Source of the DNA: Desulfobacteraceae bacterium
Lineage (GTDB): Bacteria > Desulfobacterota > Desulfobacteria > Desulfobacterales > Desulfobacteraceae
Length of the DNA stretch: 16,621 nucleotides
Direction: 5' to 3'
Assembly: GCA_015486915.1 (NCBI GenBank)
Contig: WFQS01000651.1
Coordinates: 1-16,621, forward strand
Below, piece after piece: positions 7,627-14,766 of this stretch (position 1 is its first letter; every line of letters begins with the position of its first letter). Position numbers and translations under genes: made by a program. Below the pieces are notes generated by a model that was given only the letters and a program-made list of their open reading frames with translations, had not been told where the DNA came from and ran no database searches.

Positions 7627-8518
7627 CGATATTCTCGCCCATAATTCCAGTCGGTCTGTAATAGAGTACTCCGATCAATATTATAAATGCAAACACATCC
7701 TTGTACTGTCCAGAGATATAGCCTGCACCAAAAACTTCGACCAGTCCTATAATCAATCCTCCAAGCATTGCTCCGGTGATATTTCCAATTCCTCCCAAAA
7801 CCGCCGCACAGAATGCTTTCATACCAAGATTGAAACCCATATCATAATGCACTGAACCATAGTAGAGACCGACCATAACCCCTGCCGCTGCAGCAAGGCC
7901 TGCACCAATGGCAAAAGTTAAGGAGATAATATTATTACTGCCTATGGCGACCAGAGCTGACATGGTCTTATCCTGGGCAGTAGCCCTCATTGCCATTCCG
8001 ATTTTGGTTTTGTAAACCAGGCGGTTCAACCCGAACAGTAGCAGCACCGTCATAGTTATTATCATTATTTGAAGATAACTTATGGTAACCATGCCAAATG
8101 AAAATCCACCTTCAAATAATTCACCGGGATAAGCTTTATCCATAACGCCCTGGGTAAGCATCATCCCGTTTTGAAGAAAAATAGACATGCCAAGGGCCGA
8201 TAAAAGCACGGCAAGCCTTGACCCCCTTAAAGGCAGATAAGCGATCTTCTCAACTCCTACTGCAAGGTAGGCACTGTAAATCATGGCAAGGCTGAATGCC
8301 CCTGCAAGGCACAAAAAGGGGTGGGTCTGAGTATAACCATGGGCTATACAATAGCTTAGAGCAATTACTCCAATATAACCGCCTGCGGTAAAAAACTCAC
8401 CATGGGCAAAATTTATCAAAAATATAACGCCGTAAACCATGGTATAACCCAGGGCGATAAGTGCGTAAAGTCCCCCGAGGGTTAAGCCGTTAACTAATTG
8501 CTGAAGAAAATAATCCAT
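7610..8518 (-). CDS. livH: Branched-chain amino acid ABC transporter permease LivH
   Basis: A 302-residue inner-membrane permease, partner of LivM. The N-terminus (QQLVNGLTLGGLYALIALGY) and the following VYGVIFLINFAHGEFFTAGGY are diagnostic of LivH, as are the cytoplasmic loop with MRATAQDKTMSALVAIG and the C-terminal GGIGNITGAMLGGLIIGLVE. About eight hydrophobic segments are visible. It follows livK after a 127-base gap containing a stable hairpin and overlaps livM by 17 bases. Confidence 0.94.
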   Translation of the reverse strand: MDYFLQQLVNGLTLGGLYALIALGYTMVYGVIFLINFAHGEFFTAGGYIGVIALSYCIAHGYTQTHPFLCLAGAFSLAMIYSAYLAVGVEKIAYLPLRGSRLAVLLSALGMSIFLQNGMMLTQGVMDKAYPGELFEGGFSFGMVTISYLQIMIITMTVLLLFGLNRLVYKTKIGMAMRATAQDKTMSALVAIGSNNIISLTFAIGAGLAAAAGVMVGLYYGSVHYDMGFNLGMKAFCAAVLGGIGNITGAMLGGLIIGLVEVFGAGYISGQYKDVFAFIILIGVLYYRPTGIMGENIDETRV

Positions 8519-8578
8519 TATTTTTTTTCATACTTTTAAAATTTTATAAAAAAGTCATAACCCATACAGCAGTTTTTA

Positions 8579-8608
8579 GCTGCCCTGCCCTCTAACTGAC
8601 AGGACAGC
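8579..8608 (-). promoter_or_regulatory. Intercistronic hairpin between livK and livH
   Basis: On the minus-strand transcript GCTGTCCTGTC (8608-8598) can pair with GGCAGGGCAGC (8589-8579) over 11 positions, two of them G-U, around an 8-base loop. On the plus strand those two pairs would be C-A mismatches, so the structure favours liv mRNA. It is the only GC-rich piece of an AT-rich gap. No T-run follows, so it is not a classic terminator. It probably protects the livK 3' end or reduces read-through, giving excess binding protein. Confidence 0.55.
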
Positions 8609-8645
8609 CATTTACAAAGTATCTGCTATTTACAATTTACTTGAC

Positions 8646-9791
8646 CTATTTCCAGAATCCCTTTGCAGGAGACCAGTATGGAACAAATTTTCCATTTTCA
8701 ACCTTAAAGGCAATATATGATGATCCTGAATCGCCCTTTGCATTGAATTTAACATGCTTGGAAACTCCATCATAATTGAGTTTCATGATCTGCGCTTTGA
8801 TTTTATCAGGATTCGTGGAGCCAGCAGCCTTGATGGCTTTAAGAAGTACAGTAGTAGCATCAAAGGAATATGTAGCATATGCACCTATGGCACCATATTT
8901 TTTGGTGTATCTTTTTTCAAATGCTTTATATTCAGGAGTGGACTTATCAGTATATCCATAGGTAAGGCAAACACCTGCTGCTGCATCCTTTCCAACGGTT
9001 ATGAACTGAGGCTGATAAATTGCATCCTGTCCGAGAATCTGAGATTTAAGTCCAAGACGTTTTGCCTGAATAACCATCATGGCTGCAGGAGAATATCCCT
9101 GTAAAGACATGTAGAAAACATCGGCATTTATGGTTTTGGCTTTGGTTAAAACAGCTGAAAAATCCCTGTCACCCTGGTTAACATGATCATGTCCAAGTAC
9201 TTTGATACCCATTTTCTTACAATTTTTTTCAACACCGTCAGCAAGACCCTGGGAATAAGTGGTTTTATCGTCAATTATAAATACTGTTTTTGCCTTAAGT
9301 CCCTCTTTCATGAATTTAACGGCGGCAGGAGCCTGATCATCATCACGCCCGCACATGCGGAACATGTATGGAAGTCCCCGGTCCGTAACTTTTTCATTGG
9401 TTGATGCAGGGGTAATCATGGGTATATCGGCACCGTTAAGTACAGTTGAAGCGGGAATAGTAGATGATGAGCAATATGCACCGATAACACCTACAACTTC
9501 AAGATTCAAAAGCTTGTTTGCAGTGGCAACTGCCTGTCTTGGATCGCACACTGTATCCATTGGGAAAAGCTTAATTTTATCATATCCGGGCATTCCGCCA
9601 TTTTCATTAAAAACCTCAATTGCTATGAGTGCACCGTTTTTAATATCAGTACCATCCGAAGCATATGGGCCTGTTAACGGACTCATTGAACCTATTTTCA
9701 AGGTTTTTGCAGAAGATGAATTAACGGGAACAAACAAAAAGCTCACTACGGCCAATGCCATTACAAACATTAAAAATACTTTTTTCTTCAT
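8646..9791 (-). CDS. livK: Branched-chain (hydrophobic) amino acid-binding protein LivK
   Basis: A 381-residue periplasmic solute-binding protein (Peripla_BP_6 type) that delivers the amino acid to LivH/LivM. The start at 9791 was chosen although the frame is open further upstream: it has GGAGG 6 bases before it and begins a clear signal peptide (MKKK, hydrophobic core, likely cleavage after SSSA at 28). The mature part starts KTLKIGSMSPLTGPYASDG, a family hallmark, and holds the ligand-binding stretch AYCSSSTIPAS and ITPASTNEKVTDRG. It lies 16 bases after livG, an order (G-K-H-M-F) unlike E. coli. The exact substrate (Leu/Ile/Val or another hydrophobic amino acid) cannot be read from sequence. 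Confidence 0.93.
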   Translation of the reverse strand: MKKKVFLMFVMALAVVSFLFVPVNSSSAKTLKIGSMSPLTGPYASDGTDIKNGALIAIEVFNENGGMPGYDKIKLFPMDTVCDPRQAVATANKLLNLEVVGVIGAYCSSSTIPASTVLNGADIPMITPASTNEKVTDRGLPYMFRMCGRDDDQAPAAVKFMKEGLKAKTVFIIDDKTTYSQGLADGVEKNCKKMGIKVLGHDHVNQGDRDFSAVLTKAKTINADVFYMSLQGYSPAAMMVIQAKRLGLKSQILGQDAIYQPQFITVGKDAAAGVCLTYGYTDKSTPEYKAFEKRYTKKYGAIGAYATYSFDATTVLLKAIKAAGSTNPDKIKAQIMKLNYDGVSKHVKFNAKGDSGSSYIAFKVENGKFVPYWSPAKGFWK

Positions 9792-9807
9792 TTTTTCCTC
9801 CATAAAT

Positions 9808-10593
9808 TTATTGACTTGCGGGTTGACCAAGGTAAGCTTCAATAACATCGGGATTGTTCTGAATTTCTTCAGCATTTCCCTCTGCAATTTTAACTCCATG
9901 GTCAACACAAACGATACGGTGACACACGCCCATCACAACTTTCATGTCATGCTCAACAAGCAGGACATCAATACCAAGTTCTGATATACGTGAAATATCT
10001 TTCATAAGGGTTGCACTTTCAGCAGGATTCATACCGGCTGCAGGCTCATCAAGAAGTATGATTTTAGGTTCAGAAGCTATGGCGCGGGCAATTTCAAGCC
10101 TGCGCTGCTGTCCATAGGGCAGAGTGGATACAACCCTGTCGGCAAAATCACCCACACCCATGAAATTCAAGGCCTCCATTGATCTGTCCCTGATATTTTT
10201 CTCTTCATTTTTCTGGGATTTTGTCCTTAAAAGAGAGCTTATAACTCCTTTTTGTGATCTGCAGTGCCTCGCTACCATGGCATTTTCAAGTGCCGTCATA
10301 TTGGAAAAAAGTCGGATATTCTGGAAGGTTCTGGAAATTCCCTTTGCAAAAATATCACAGGGTCTTTTTCCAATAAGGCTTTCACCCTCAAATAGTACAT
10401 CACCCTTTGTAGTTTTATAGACACCGGTCAAAACATTAAAAACCGTTGTTTTGCCTGCACCATTAGGACCAATCAAGCCCAGAATTTCTCCCGGATTAAT
10501 GGAAAAACTTAAATCAGAGAGAGCAAAAAGCCCGCCAAACTGTACTGTTATATTTTTTAACTCTAAATGTGCCATATTTTTTACATCAACCAT
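9808..10593 (-). CDS. livG: Branched-chain amino acid ABC transporter ATP-binding protein LivG
   Basis: A 261-residue ABC ATPase. Walker A GPNGAGKT (42-49), Q-loop Gln91 (ISRTFQNIRLF, typical of LivG), signature LPYGQQRR (158-165), Walker B IILLDEPAAGMNP (178-190), and H-loop LLVEHDM (211-217). The LivG-specific C-terminus (VCVDHGVKIAEGNAEEI...AYLG) is present. Neither this ATG nor the in-frame ATG at 10575, which would begin directly at MAHLELKNI, has an obvious Shine-Dalgarno, so the first six residues are uncertain. It is the first gene of the liv operon. Confidence 0.93.
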   Translation of the reverse strand: MVDVKNMAHLELKNITVQFGGLFALSDLSFSINPGEILGLIGPNGAGKTTVFNVLTGVYKTTKGDVLFEGESLIGKRPCDIFAKGISRTFQNIRLFSNMTALENAMVARHCRSQKGVISSLLRTKSQKNEEKNIRDRSMEALNFMGVGDFADRVVSTLPYGQQRRLEIARAIASEPKIILLDEPAAGMNPAESATLMKDISRISELGIDVLLVEHDMKVVMGVCHRIVCVDHGVKIAEGNAEEIQNNPDVIEAYLGQPASQ

Positions 10594-10649
10594 TAAAACA
10601 TTTTTTAAAAAGAAACTTTAATCCGCCATTTTTCCAGAAAAACTATATC

Positions 10650-10669
10650 TAACTGTATTTAACTGCATC
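10650..10669 (-). promoter_or_regulatory. Paired TAACTG direct repeat in the livG leader
   Basis: TAACTG occurs at 10650 and 10660, exactly 10 bp apart (one helical turn), between the liv promoter candidate and livG. Such phasing suits a dimeric regulator or tandem binding sites. No matching regulator gene is in the window; the function is inferred. Confidence 0.25.
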
Positions 10670-10710
10670 TATATGAACGCAATTCACATAAAAAATAAAA
10701 AGTATGTTTT

Positions 10711-10738
10711 AAGTATATACTTAGAATTAATTTGTCAA
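10711..10738 (-). promoter_or_regulatory. Promoter candidate for the liv operon, with palindrome
   Basis: On the minus strand a perfect TTGACA (10738-10733) is followed by TATACT (10717-10712) at 15 bp, or by ATACTT/TACTTA at 16-17 bp. The -10 region lies inside a perfect 12-bp palindrome, AAGTATATACTT (10711-10722), which could be an operator. It is about 120 bases upstream of livG, within the 183-base clc-livG gap, and no clear terminator of the clc gene is visible there. Confidence 0.5.
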
Positions 10739-10776
10739 TAGTGTTTTTTATTTAGCGGGTATTGTCAGGTTTGTGC

Positions 10777-12579
10777 TTAAGCCCTGCCTTGTTTCATATC
10801 TTTAATATAAAGGTTGTAGTAGGATATTATATCACGCCTGTAGAGAAGACCTATTAAAATTCCGTAATCATCATTTCTGACAACGGGCAGTGCATCAATA
10901 TTTTTTGTGGTCAGCTTGAGCAGAACGGTATTAAGATCTTCAGACGGAGCAGTAAGAATAATATCTGATACCATTATATCTTTCATAACAACAAGGTCTT
11001 CAAGATAAGGAGTAAATATCACCTCTCTTATATCATTGCTTGAAAAAATACCGATAAATCTGTCACGCTTATCGACTACCGGAAAATAATGCTGTTTTGT
11101 AGTTGGATAAATTTTCTTAAACTCGGCAAAAGACATCTCTTCTTTTACATGCATAACATCTTTAACAAGGTGCATTAAATCATCAACTTTAATGGTCTGA
11201 AGGATATCCATCATAAATTCTCCTGCATGGGCCGGAGAATTAACCCGATTCTGAACCTGTTTTTCATAAATTGTCCATTTTTTACCCATGAGATGGCAAA
11301 CGGAACAGACAAGAAGACTCGGTAAAAGGAGGTGATAGGAGTTTGTCATTTCGCTGACAAAAATAATCGTTGAGATGGGAGTATTGGATACCGCTGTAAA
11401 AAAACCTGCCATGCCGACAATAACAAAAGCTCCCGGTGATGTTACCACGGTGGGAAGAATAAGGTGAAATATCTGACCCACAGCACCTCCCATGGCTCCT
11501 CCAATTACGATGGATGGCCCGAAAACTCCTCCGCTTCCACCTGAACCAATGGAAAAAGAGGTGGTGAATATTTTTCCAATGGCAAGGGAAAGCAGAATTG
11601 AAATTGACAGCTTATTGTATATGGCATCCTGTGCAAATCCGTATCCAAATGCCAGGGTATACGGCATGAAGAAGCCCACAATTCCCGTTACAATACCGCC
11701 AATGGCAGGTTTCACATGATTTGGTATTTTCAGTCTACGAAAAAAATTTGTAATTCCATAAAAAGATGTAACGTAAAGAGCGCCTGTTAAAACAAGTACA
11801 ATGGCAAGGATAAGATAGGGTCCAAGTTCAAATGGATTATCAAACTTAAACCCTGGAGACTCAAACAGAGAACCCCATCCAAAAAAAAGACAGAACACGC
11901 AATAGGCGACAACAGAAGCGATTCCTGCAGGAATAATTACCTCAGATTCAAATTCAGGGTCACGGTAAAGCACTTCTGCAGCAAAAAGTGCTCCTGCAAG
12001 CGGTGCACGGAATATACTTCCAATTCCAGCACCAACGCCTGCAGCCATCATTATTCTCCTCTCCCTGTCGGAGAGTTTAAGTTTTGTTGCAAAAAAGGAA
12101 CCAAACCCTGCACCGATCTGTGCAATGGGCCCTTCCCTGCCGCCAGATCCGCCCGTTGTCAGTGTAATTGCAGATGCAATTGTTTTGACAAAAGGAACCC
12201 TTGCCCTTATAAAGCCGCCTTTAAGATGGTAGGCCTCAATGGCAGCATCCGTTCCATGGCCTTCAGCCTCCGGTGCGAATGTATAGACCAGCCAGCCGCT
12301 TACAAGCCCGCCAAGTGCGGGAAGAAAAAGGAGCACCCACCGGTTTAAGGGGGTATTTGTGGGAAGAAAATAATCATGCCCGCCGGCAGGTCCATCCGGC
12401 CTGTAGCCTGCCATAAGATCAAGCAGGTAATGATTACCCACCTGACAAAGATAATCGAAAACAACAGAGCCAAATCCTGCGATTATACCGATAAGGATAA
12501 AGTAAAAAAACCATTTCCCTGCAATGGCAGCATCTGCACTCAATGATATTTTTTTGAATCTGTTGAAGTATTTTCCCAA
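10777..12579 (-). CDS. ClC-family chloride channel with C-terminal CBS domain pair
   Basis: A 600-residue membrane protein with the ClC fold (about 1-440) and two CBS domains (about 471-522 and 533-590) that may bind adenine nucleotides. The gating-glutamate motif is GREGP (147-151, Glu149), the GxFxP motif is GGVFGP (350-355), and Tyr438 (WTIYEKQ) matches the central anion-binding Tyr of E. coli ClcA. GSGIP is replaced by GHGTD (107-111). In APLAGALFAAEVLY the internal proton glutamate of antiporters is Val203, as in channel-type ClCs, so a passive chloride channel is inferred. The start is TTG, with GAGGAA 8 bases upstream and no nearer ATG. It lies 45 bases downstream of the aminotransferase on the same strand. 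Confidence 0.92.
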   Translation of the reverse strand: MGKYFNRFKKISLSADAAIAGKWFFYFILIGIIAGFGSVVFDYLCQVGNHYLLDLMAGYRPDGPAGGHDYFLPTNTPLNRWVLLFLPALGGLVSGWLVYTFAPEAEGHGTDAAIEAYHLKGGFIRARVPFVKTIASAITLTTGGSGGREGPIAQIGAGFGSFFATKLKLSDRERRIMMAAGVGAGIGSIFRAPLAGALFAAEVLYRDPEFESEVIIPAGIASVVAYCVFCLFFGWGSLFESPGFKFDNPFELGPYLILAIVLVLTGALYVTSFYGITNFFRRLKIPNHVKPAIGGIVTGIVGFFMPYTLAFGYGFAQDAIYNKLSISILLSLAIGKIFTTSFSIGSGGSGGVFGPSIVIGGAMGGAVGQIFHLILPTVVTSPGAFVIVGMAGFFTAVSNTPISTIIFVSEMTNSYHLLLPSLLVCSVCHLMGKKWTIYEKQVQNRVNSPAHAGEFMMDILQTIKVDDLMHLVKDVMHVKEEMSFAEFKKIYPTTKQHYFPVVDKRDRFIGIFSSNDIREVIFTPYLEDLVVMKDIMVSDIILTAPSEDLNTVLLKLTTKNIDALPVVRNDDYGILIGLLYRRDIISYYNLYIKDMKQGRA

Positions 12580-12624
12580 TAATTGGATTCCTCAGCGGAT
12601 GTTGAAATAAATTTTTAAAGGATA

Positions 12625-13941
12625 TTATTTGTTCTTCAGGTCATTAATTCCTTTAAGTATTGTATCAAAAAGCGTTTTAATATCATTTTTTTCAAGACAT
12701 GAAAAAGCAATCCTTAAATCAGTATCACCAACACTTATAAGTCCTGTTCCATAATTTTCCAGAAGATGAATTCTTAAAATTTCAGCATTAACCTCTTTTA
12801 TGCGAAGACACATGAAATAGCCTGAATTAAAAGGATATACATCCCATGCATCCTTATATTCAACGGACTTGAGAACCTCTTTAATTGTATTGGCTCTTTC
12901 CATGAGCAGATCAAATTTTTCTTTTTTATTTTTAGAATAATCCTTATCTTCCATGGAGTGTAATACAATCGACTGGCTTAAATGTGATGCGTTTGAAATA
13001 TTGCCCCTGATACATCCTGCTGTTTTTTTCTCAAGCGCATCGTATAAATCTTCAACTCCATTGCGGGCTGCAAGGCCATATGTGATAAAACCGACTCTGA
13101 GCCCCCAGGCAAAATCTTCCTTTGTTGCCCCGTCAAGTTTCACTGCAACAAGCCTTTCATCGGCACCTGCAAGCAGTGAAAAAATCGACTCCTTCATTGT
13201 ATCATCTTCAAAAAACAAACCGAAATAAGCGTCATCACATGCTGCAACAACATTGGTACCGTTTTTTGCAATATCAATTAAAATTGAGGCTATTTTCTGC
13301 CCTTCTTCAACCGTTGGAGCATAACCACTGGGATTATGCGGAAAATTAAGAACAACAATTATTTTTTCGGCAAGTTCCGCCTCTTTTCTTACGGTTTTTT
13401 CAAATGAATCGATATTAAAACCGGATAAGGAAGAATTAAAAATTTTATAATTAACAATTTCAGCCCTGTTTCTCACACAAAAAGTCATTCTATAATTGCC
13501 CCATATCATATCTGGCAATATAATTTTATCACCTGGGTTTACCCACAAATCTGCAAAAGTGCTGATTCCATGGGTAATACCTGATGTTACAACAGGAAGG
13601 CTTACCTTTTTATTTTCAAGGTTATGATTTTTTCGATACAGCAGAGTTTTCCATTTTTTTCTGAGATTTAAGACACCAAAAGAAGGGGCATAGGAAAGAT
13701 AATTATCAGGATCAATTCCTTTAATAAATGCTGCAGTGGACGGAATATTCATCACTTTACCGTCCTGTTTTGCAATCCCTATGGTTGCATTAATTTTGTC
13801 CGCCTTTTGTTTTGCCTCTGCACTCTGACTTAAAATACCTTTTGGGAAAAAAAGTTGTTTACCCATCTCTGAAAGCATTTCAAAAACATATGGGTTAGCA
13901 TTTCCAATAATAGAATTTAATTCCTCTGCAAGGGTATTCAC
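12625..13941 (-). CDS. PLP-dependent aminotransferase (class I/II fold), substrate unknown
   Basis: A 438-residue fold-type I aminotransferase. Visible cofactor residues: NPSG (203-206), DDAYFG (236-241) contacting the PLP pyridine, Schiff-base Lys274 in KLDGATKEDFAWGLRVG, and a C-terminal Arg in TDLRIAFS (about 417) for the substrate carboxylate. The N-terminus is distinctive (FFPKGILSQSAEAKQKA, then NATIGIA, and later YAPSFGVLNLR), marking a subfamily apart from AspC, TyrB or ArgD. I do not recognise its substrate. The start is GTG, supported by AAAAGGAG 7 bases upstream. The clc gene follows 45 bases downstream; no biosynthetic cluster surrounds it. Confidence 0.88.
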   Translation of the reverse strand: MNTLAEELNSIIGNANPYVFEMLSEMGKQLFFPKGILSQSAEAKQKADKINATIGIAKQDGKVMNIPSTAAFIKGIDPDNYLSYAPSFGVLNLRKKWKTLLYRKNHNLENKKVSLPVVTSGITHGISTFADLWVNPGDKIILPDMIWGNYRMTFCVRNRAEIVNYKIFNSSLSGFNIDSFEKTVRKEAELAEKIIVVLNFPHNPSGYAPTVEEGQKIASILIDIAKNGTNVVAACDDAYFGLFFEDDTMKESIFSLLAGADERLVAVKLDGATKEDFAWGLRVGFITYGLAARNGVEDLYDALEKKTAGCIRGNISNASHLSQSIVLHSMEDKDYSKNKKEKFDLLMERANTIKEVLKSVEYKDAWDVYPFNSGYFMCLRIKEVNAEILRIHLLENYGTGLISVGDTDLRIAFSCLEKNDIKTLFDTILKGINDLKNK

Positions 13942-14114
13942 TGATACACTCCTTTTCTATTGTTAAATTTATGTGCTGTCATCCTGACCGGTTCATGTAA
14001 AAACTTCACCGTAAAGGGGCTGGCTTGAAATAAAAACTGCGGTTCCAGAGAATCCGGCCTCAATGACCAGGGTCCTGTTGCCGCAGCAATAGTTACGTAT
14101 AAGAGACTTTTATG
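13942..14114. other. Intergenic segment with repeat-like words, no gene
   Basis: This gap is richer in GC than its neighbours. It contains CGCAG...TTACGTAT (14082-14100), matched at 4648-4667 near hairpin copy 1, and on the minus strand TTGAGGC followed by CTGGAA, comparable to TTGGAGGC...CTGGAA next to copy 1. Together with the hairpin at 14115 it looks like a remnant or variant of a dispersed intergenic element. A minus-strand open frame across it has no coding support. No promoter for the aminotransferase could be fixed. Confidence 0.3.
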
Positions 14115-14134
14115 TAACGGCCATGAGGCCGTTA
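14115..14134. repeat. ATGA-loop hairpin repeat, copy 3 (perfect)
   Basis: TAACGGCC and GGCCGTTA form a perfect 8-bp stem around ATGA. It lies 8 bases beyond the stop of the Cys-rich protein gene and may act as a 3' stabiliser or weak terminator for it, though no T-run follows. It is the longest of the three copies of this hairpin (others at 4567 and 5220), all with ATGA on the plus strand. Confidence 0.6.
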
Positions 14135-14142
14135 TTTGAAAA

Positions 14143-14415
14143 TTATTTTCTTTTTGAAGCTTTGATCGGATTGATTTTCTGCTTTTTCGTTTCACTTACA
14201 ATTTTGATGTGTGTTGCAATATTGCAATTCCCATTTTTCCATTTTAAAGCAGGATCAGGTGCTGCTGTACAGAATTTTCCCGTTTCATATTCTGCCGCTC
14301 TTGAGCAGCCGTTGCAGTTATCAACTATAGGTTTGCATTCCCCTCCGTTGTATTGGCAGCCTTTTGCTGCCATAAAAACACATTCATCACCTTTTCTTAT
14401 GGTTGTACAAATCAT
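14143..14415 (-). CDS. PxxKW-family cysteine-rich small protein
   Basis: A 90-residue protein with eight Cys (3, 12, 20, 27, 34, 37, 49, 64), including CNGC (34-37), and the PALKW motif (55-59) followed by CNIATH. This matches the PxxKW cysteine-rich family that I associate with Desulfobacterota; its function is unknown, and metal or Fe-S binding is inferred from the Cys spacing only. There is no signal peptide, so it is probably cytoplasmic. The C-terminus is Lys-rich (about 75-90). The start at 14415 (MICTTIRKG) was chosen on family pattern, with a weak GGGA 8 bases upstream; ATG at 14433 is an alternative. A strong promoter candidate lies about 90 bases upstream. It appears monocistronic. 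Confidence 0.8.
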   Translation of the reverse strand: MICTTIRKGDECVFMAAKGCQYNGGECKPIVDNCNGCSRAAEYETGKFCTAAPDPALKWKNGNCNIATHIKIVSETKKQKINPIKASKRK

Positions 14416-14511
14416 TTTTAAAATCCCATACATTTTTCCCAAAAAAAACAAAGGAAACCATTTTAGGTCCCCGCCTCTATTCAAAATTCATTCATAATTC
14501 AAGTTGCAGAC

Positions 14512-14539
14512 TTTATATCATTGCTTATAAAGTTGTCAA
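14512..14539 (-). promoter_or_regulatory. Sigma-70-type promoter for the Cys-rich protein
   Basis: On the minus strand TTGACA (14539-14534) and TATAAA (14517-14512) are separated by 16 bp, close to the consensus. Transcription would begin near 14505 and leave a leader of about 90 bases before the ATG at 14415. Confidence 0.6.
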
Positions 14540-14593
14540 TATTTATTTTCCCTGTTTTAATTTGAAAATTTAAAATTTTATTAATTGCAGCCC

Positions 14594-14622
14594 TTGATTA
14601 TCTTGGGATAAAAAGGTAATAA
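14594..14622 (+). promoter_or_regulatory. Plus-strand promoter candidate upstream of the RNA/ftsY leader
   Basis: TTGATT (14594-14599) and TAATAA (14617-14622, extending to TAATAAT) lie 17 bp apart, giving a start near 14629. It is the only plus-strand promoter candidate I found before ftsY. Confidence 0.5.
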
Positions 14623-14628
14623 TCCATG

Positions 14629-14766
14629 AAATAAATTAATCTCCTAATCTGGACAAGCCAGAACCAGAACAAATTTTAATTCTTTTGCCAAAAAAGCAAG
14701 AAAATAAAAATTAAGAGACTAAGGCAGGCGATGCCCGTAACCCATTTGCCTGCCTCAATTTTTTTT
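14629..14766 (+). ncRNA. Candidate structured small RNA or attenuated leader upstream of ftsY
   Basis: A transcript of about 138 bases is bounded by a promoter candidate (start near 14629) and an intrinsic terminator ending at 14766. Pairings visible in order: TTAATCTC (14636-14643) with GAGACTAA (14715-14722), 7 of 8 positions, closing the body; CTGG/CCAG around ACAAG (near 14649-14661); an AU-rich arm 14672-14688 with 14696-14712, 15 of 17 positions paired, 7-base loop; then the terminator stem. There is no open frame of note. It matches no riboswitch or RNA family I recognise. It could be a free-standing sRNA, or a leader controlling read-through into ftsY. Confidence 0.4.
14722..14766 (+). 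terminator. Intrinsic terminator upstream of ftsY
   Basis: AGGCAGGC (14722-14729) and GCCTGCCT (14748-14755) form an 8-bp GC-rich stem with an 18-base loop, followed after CAA by eight T (14759-14766). It is oriented to stop plus-strand transcription, yet no plus-strand protein gene lies upstream, which implies a short RNA or attenuation. Confidence 0.8.

Noticed and set aside
9792..9908. N-terminal extension of LivK by 39 residues
   Set aside because: It overlaps the end of livG, and the GGAGG plus signal peptide at 9791 clearly mark the real start.
9355..9984. Plus-strand open frame of 209 codons antisense to livK/livG
   Set aside because: Opposite two well-conserved genes; the translation shows no domain and its length is explained by their codon pattern.
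10739..10776. Intrinsic terminator after the clc gene
   Set aside because: No GC-rich inverted repeat with a T-run is found; only an AT-rich stretch before the liv promoter.
13938..14195. Minus-strand open frame of 85 codons between the aminotransferase and the Cys-rich protein
   Set aside because: It overlaps the 3' end of the PxxKW gene in another frame, runs through the ATGA hairpin, lacks a ribosome site and has no recognisable domain.
14123..14497. Plus-strand open frame of 124 codons opposite the PxxKW gene
   Set aside because: It is antisense to a gene with a convincing conserved Cys pattern, and its start codon lies in the hairpin loop.
14629..14766. Known riboswitch upstream of ftsY
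   Set aside because: The conserved cores I know for fluoride, ZTP, SAM, c-di-GMP and preQ1 classes are not present; it is kept only as an unclassified RNA candidate.
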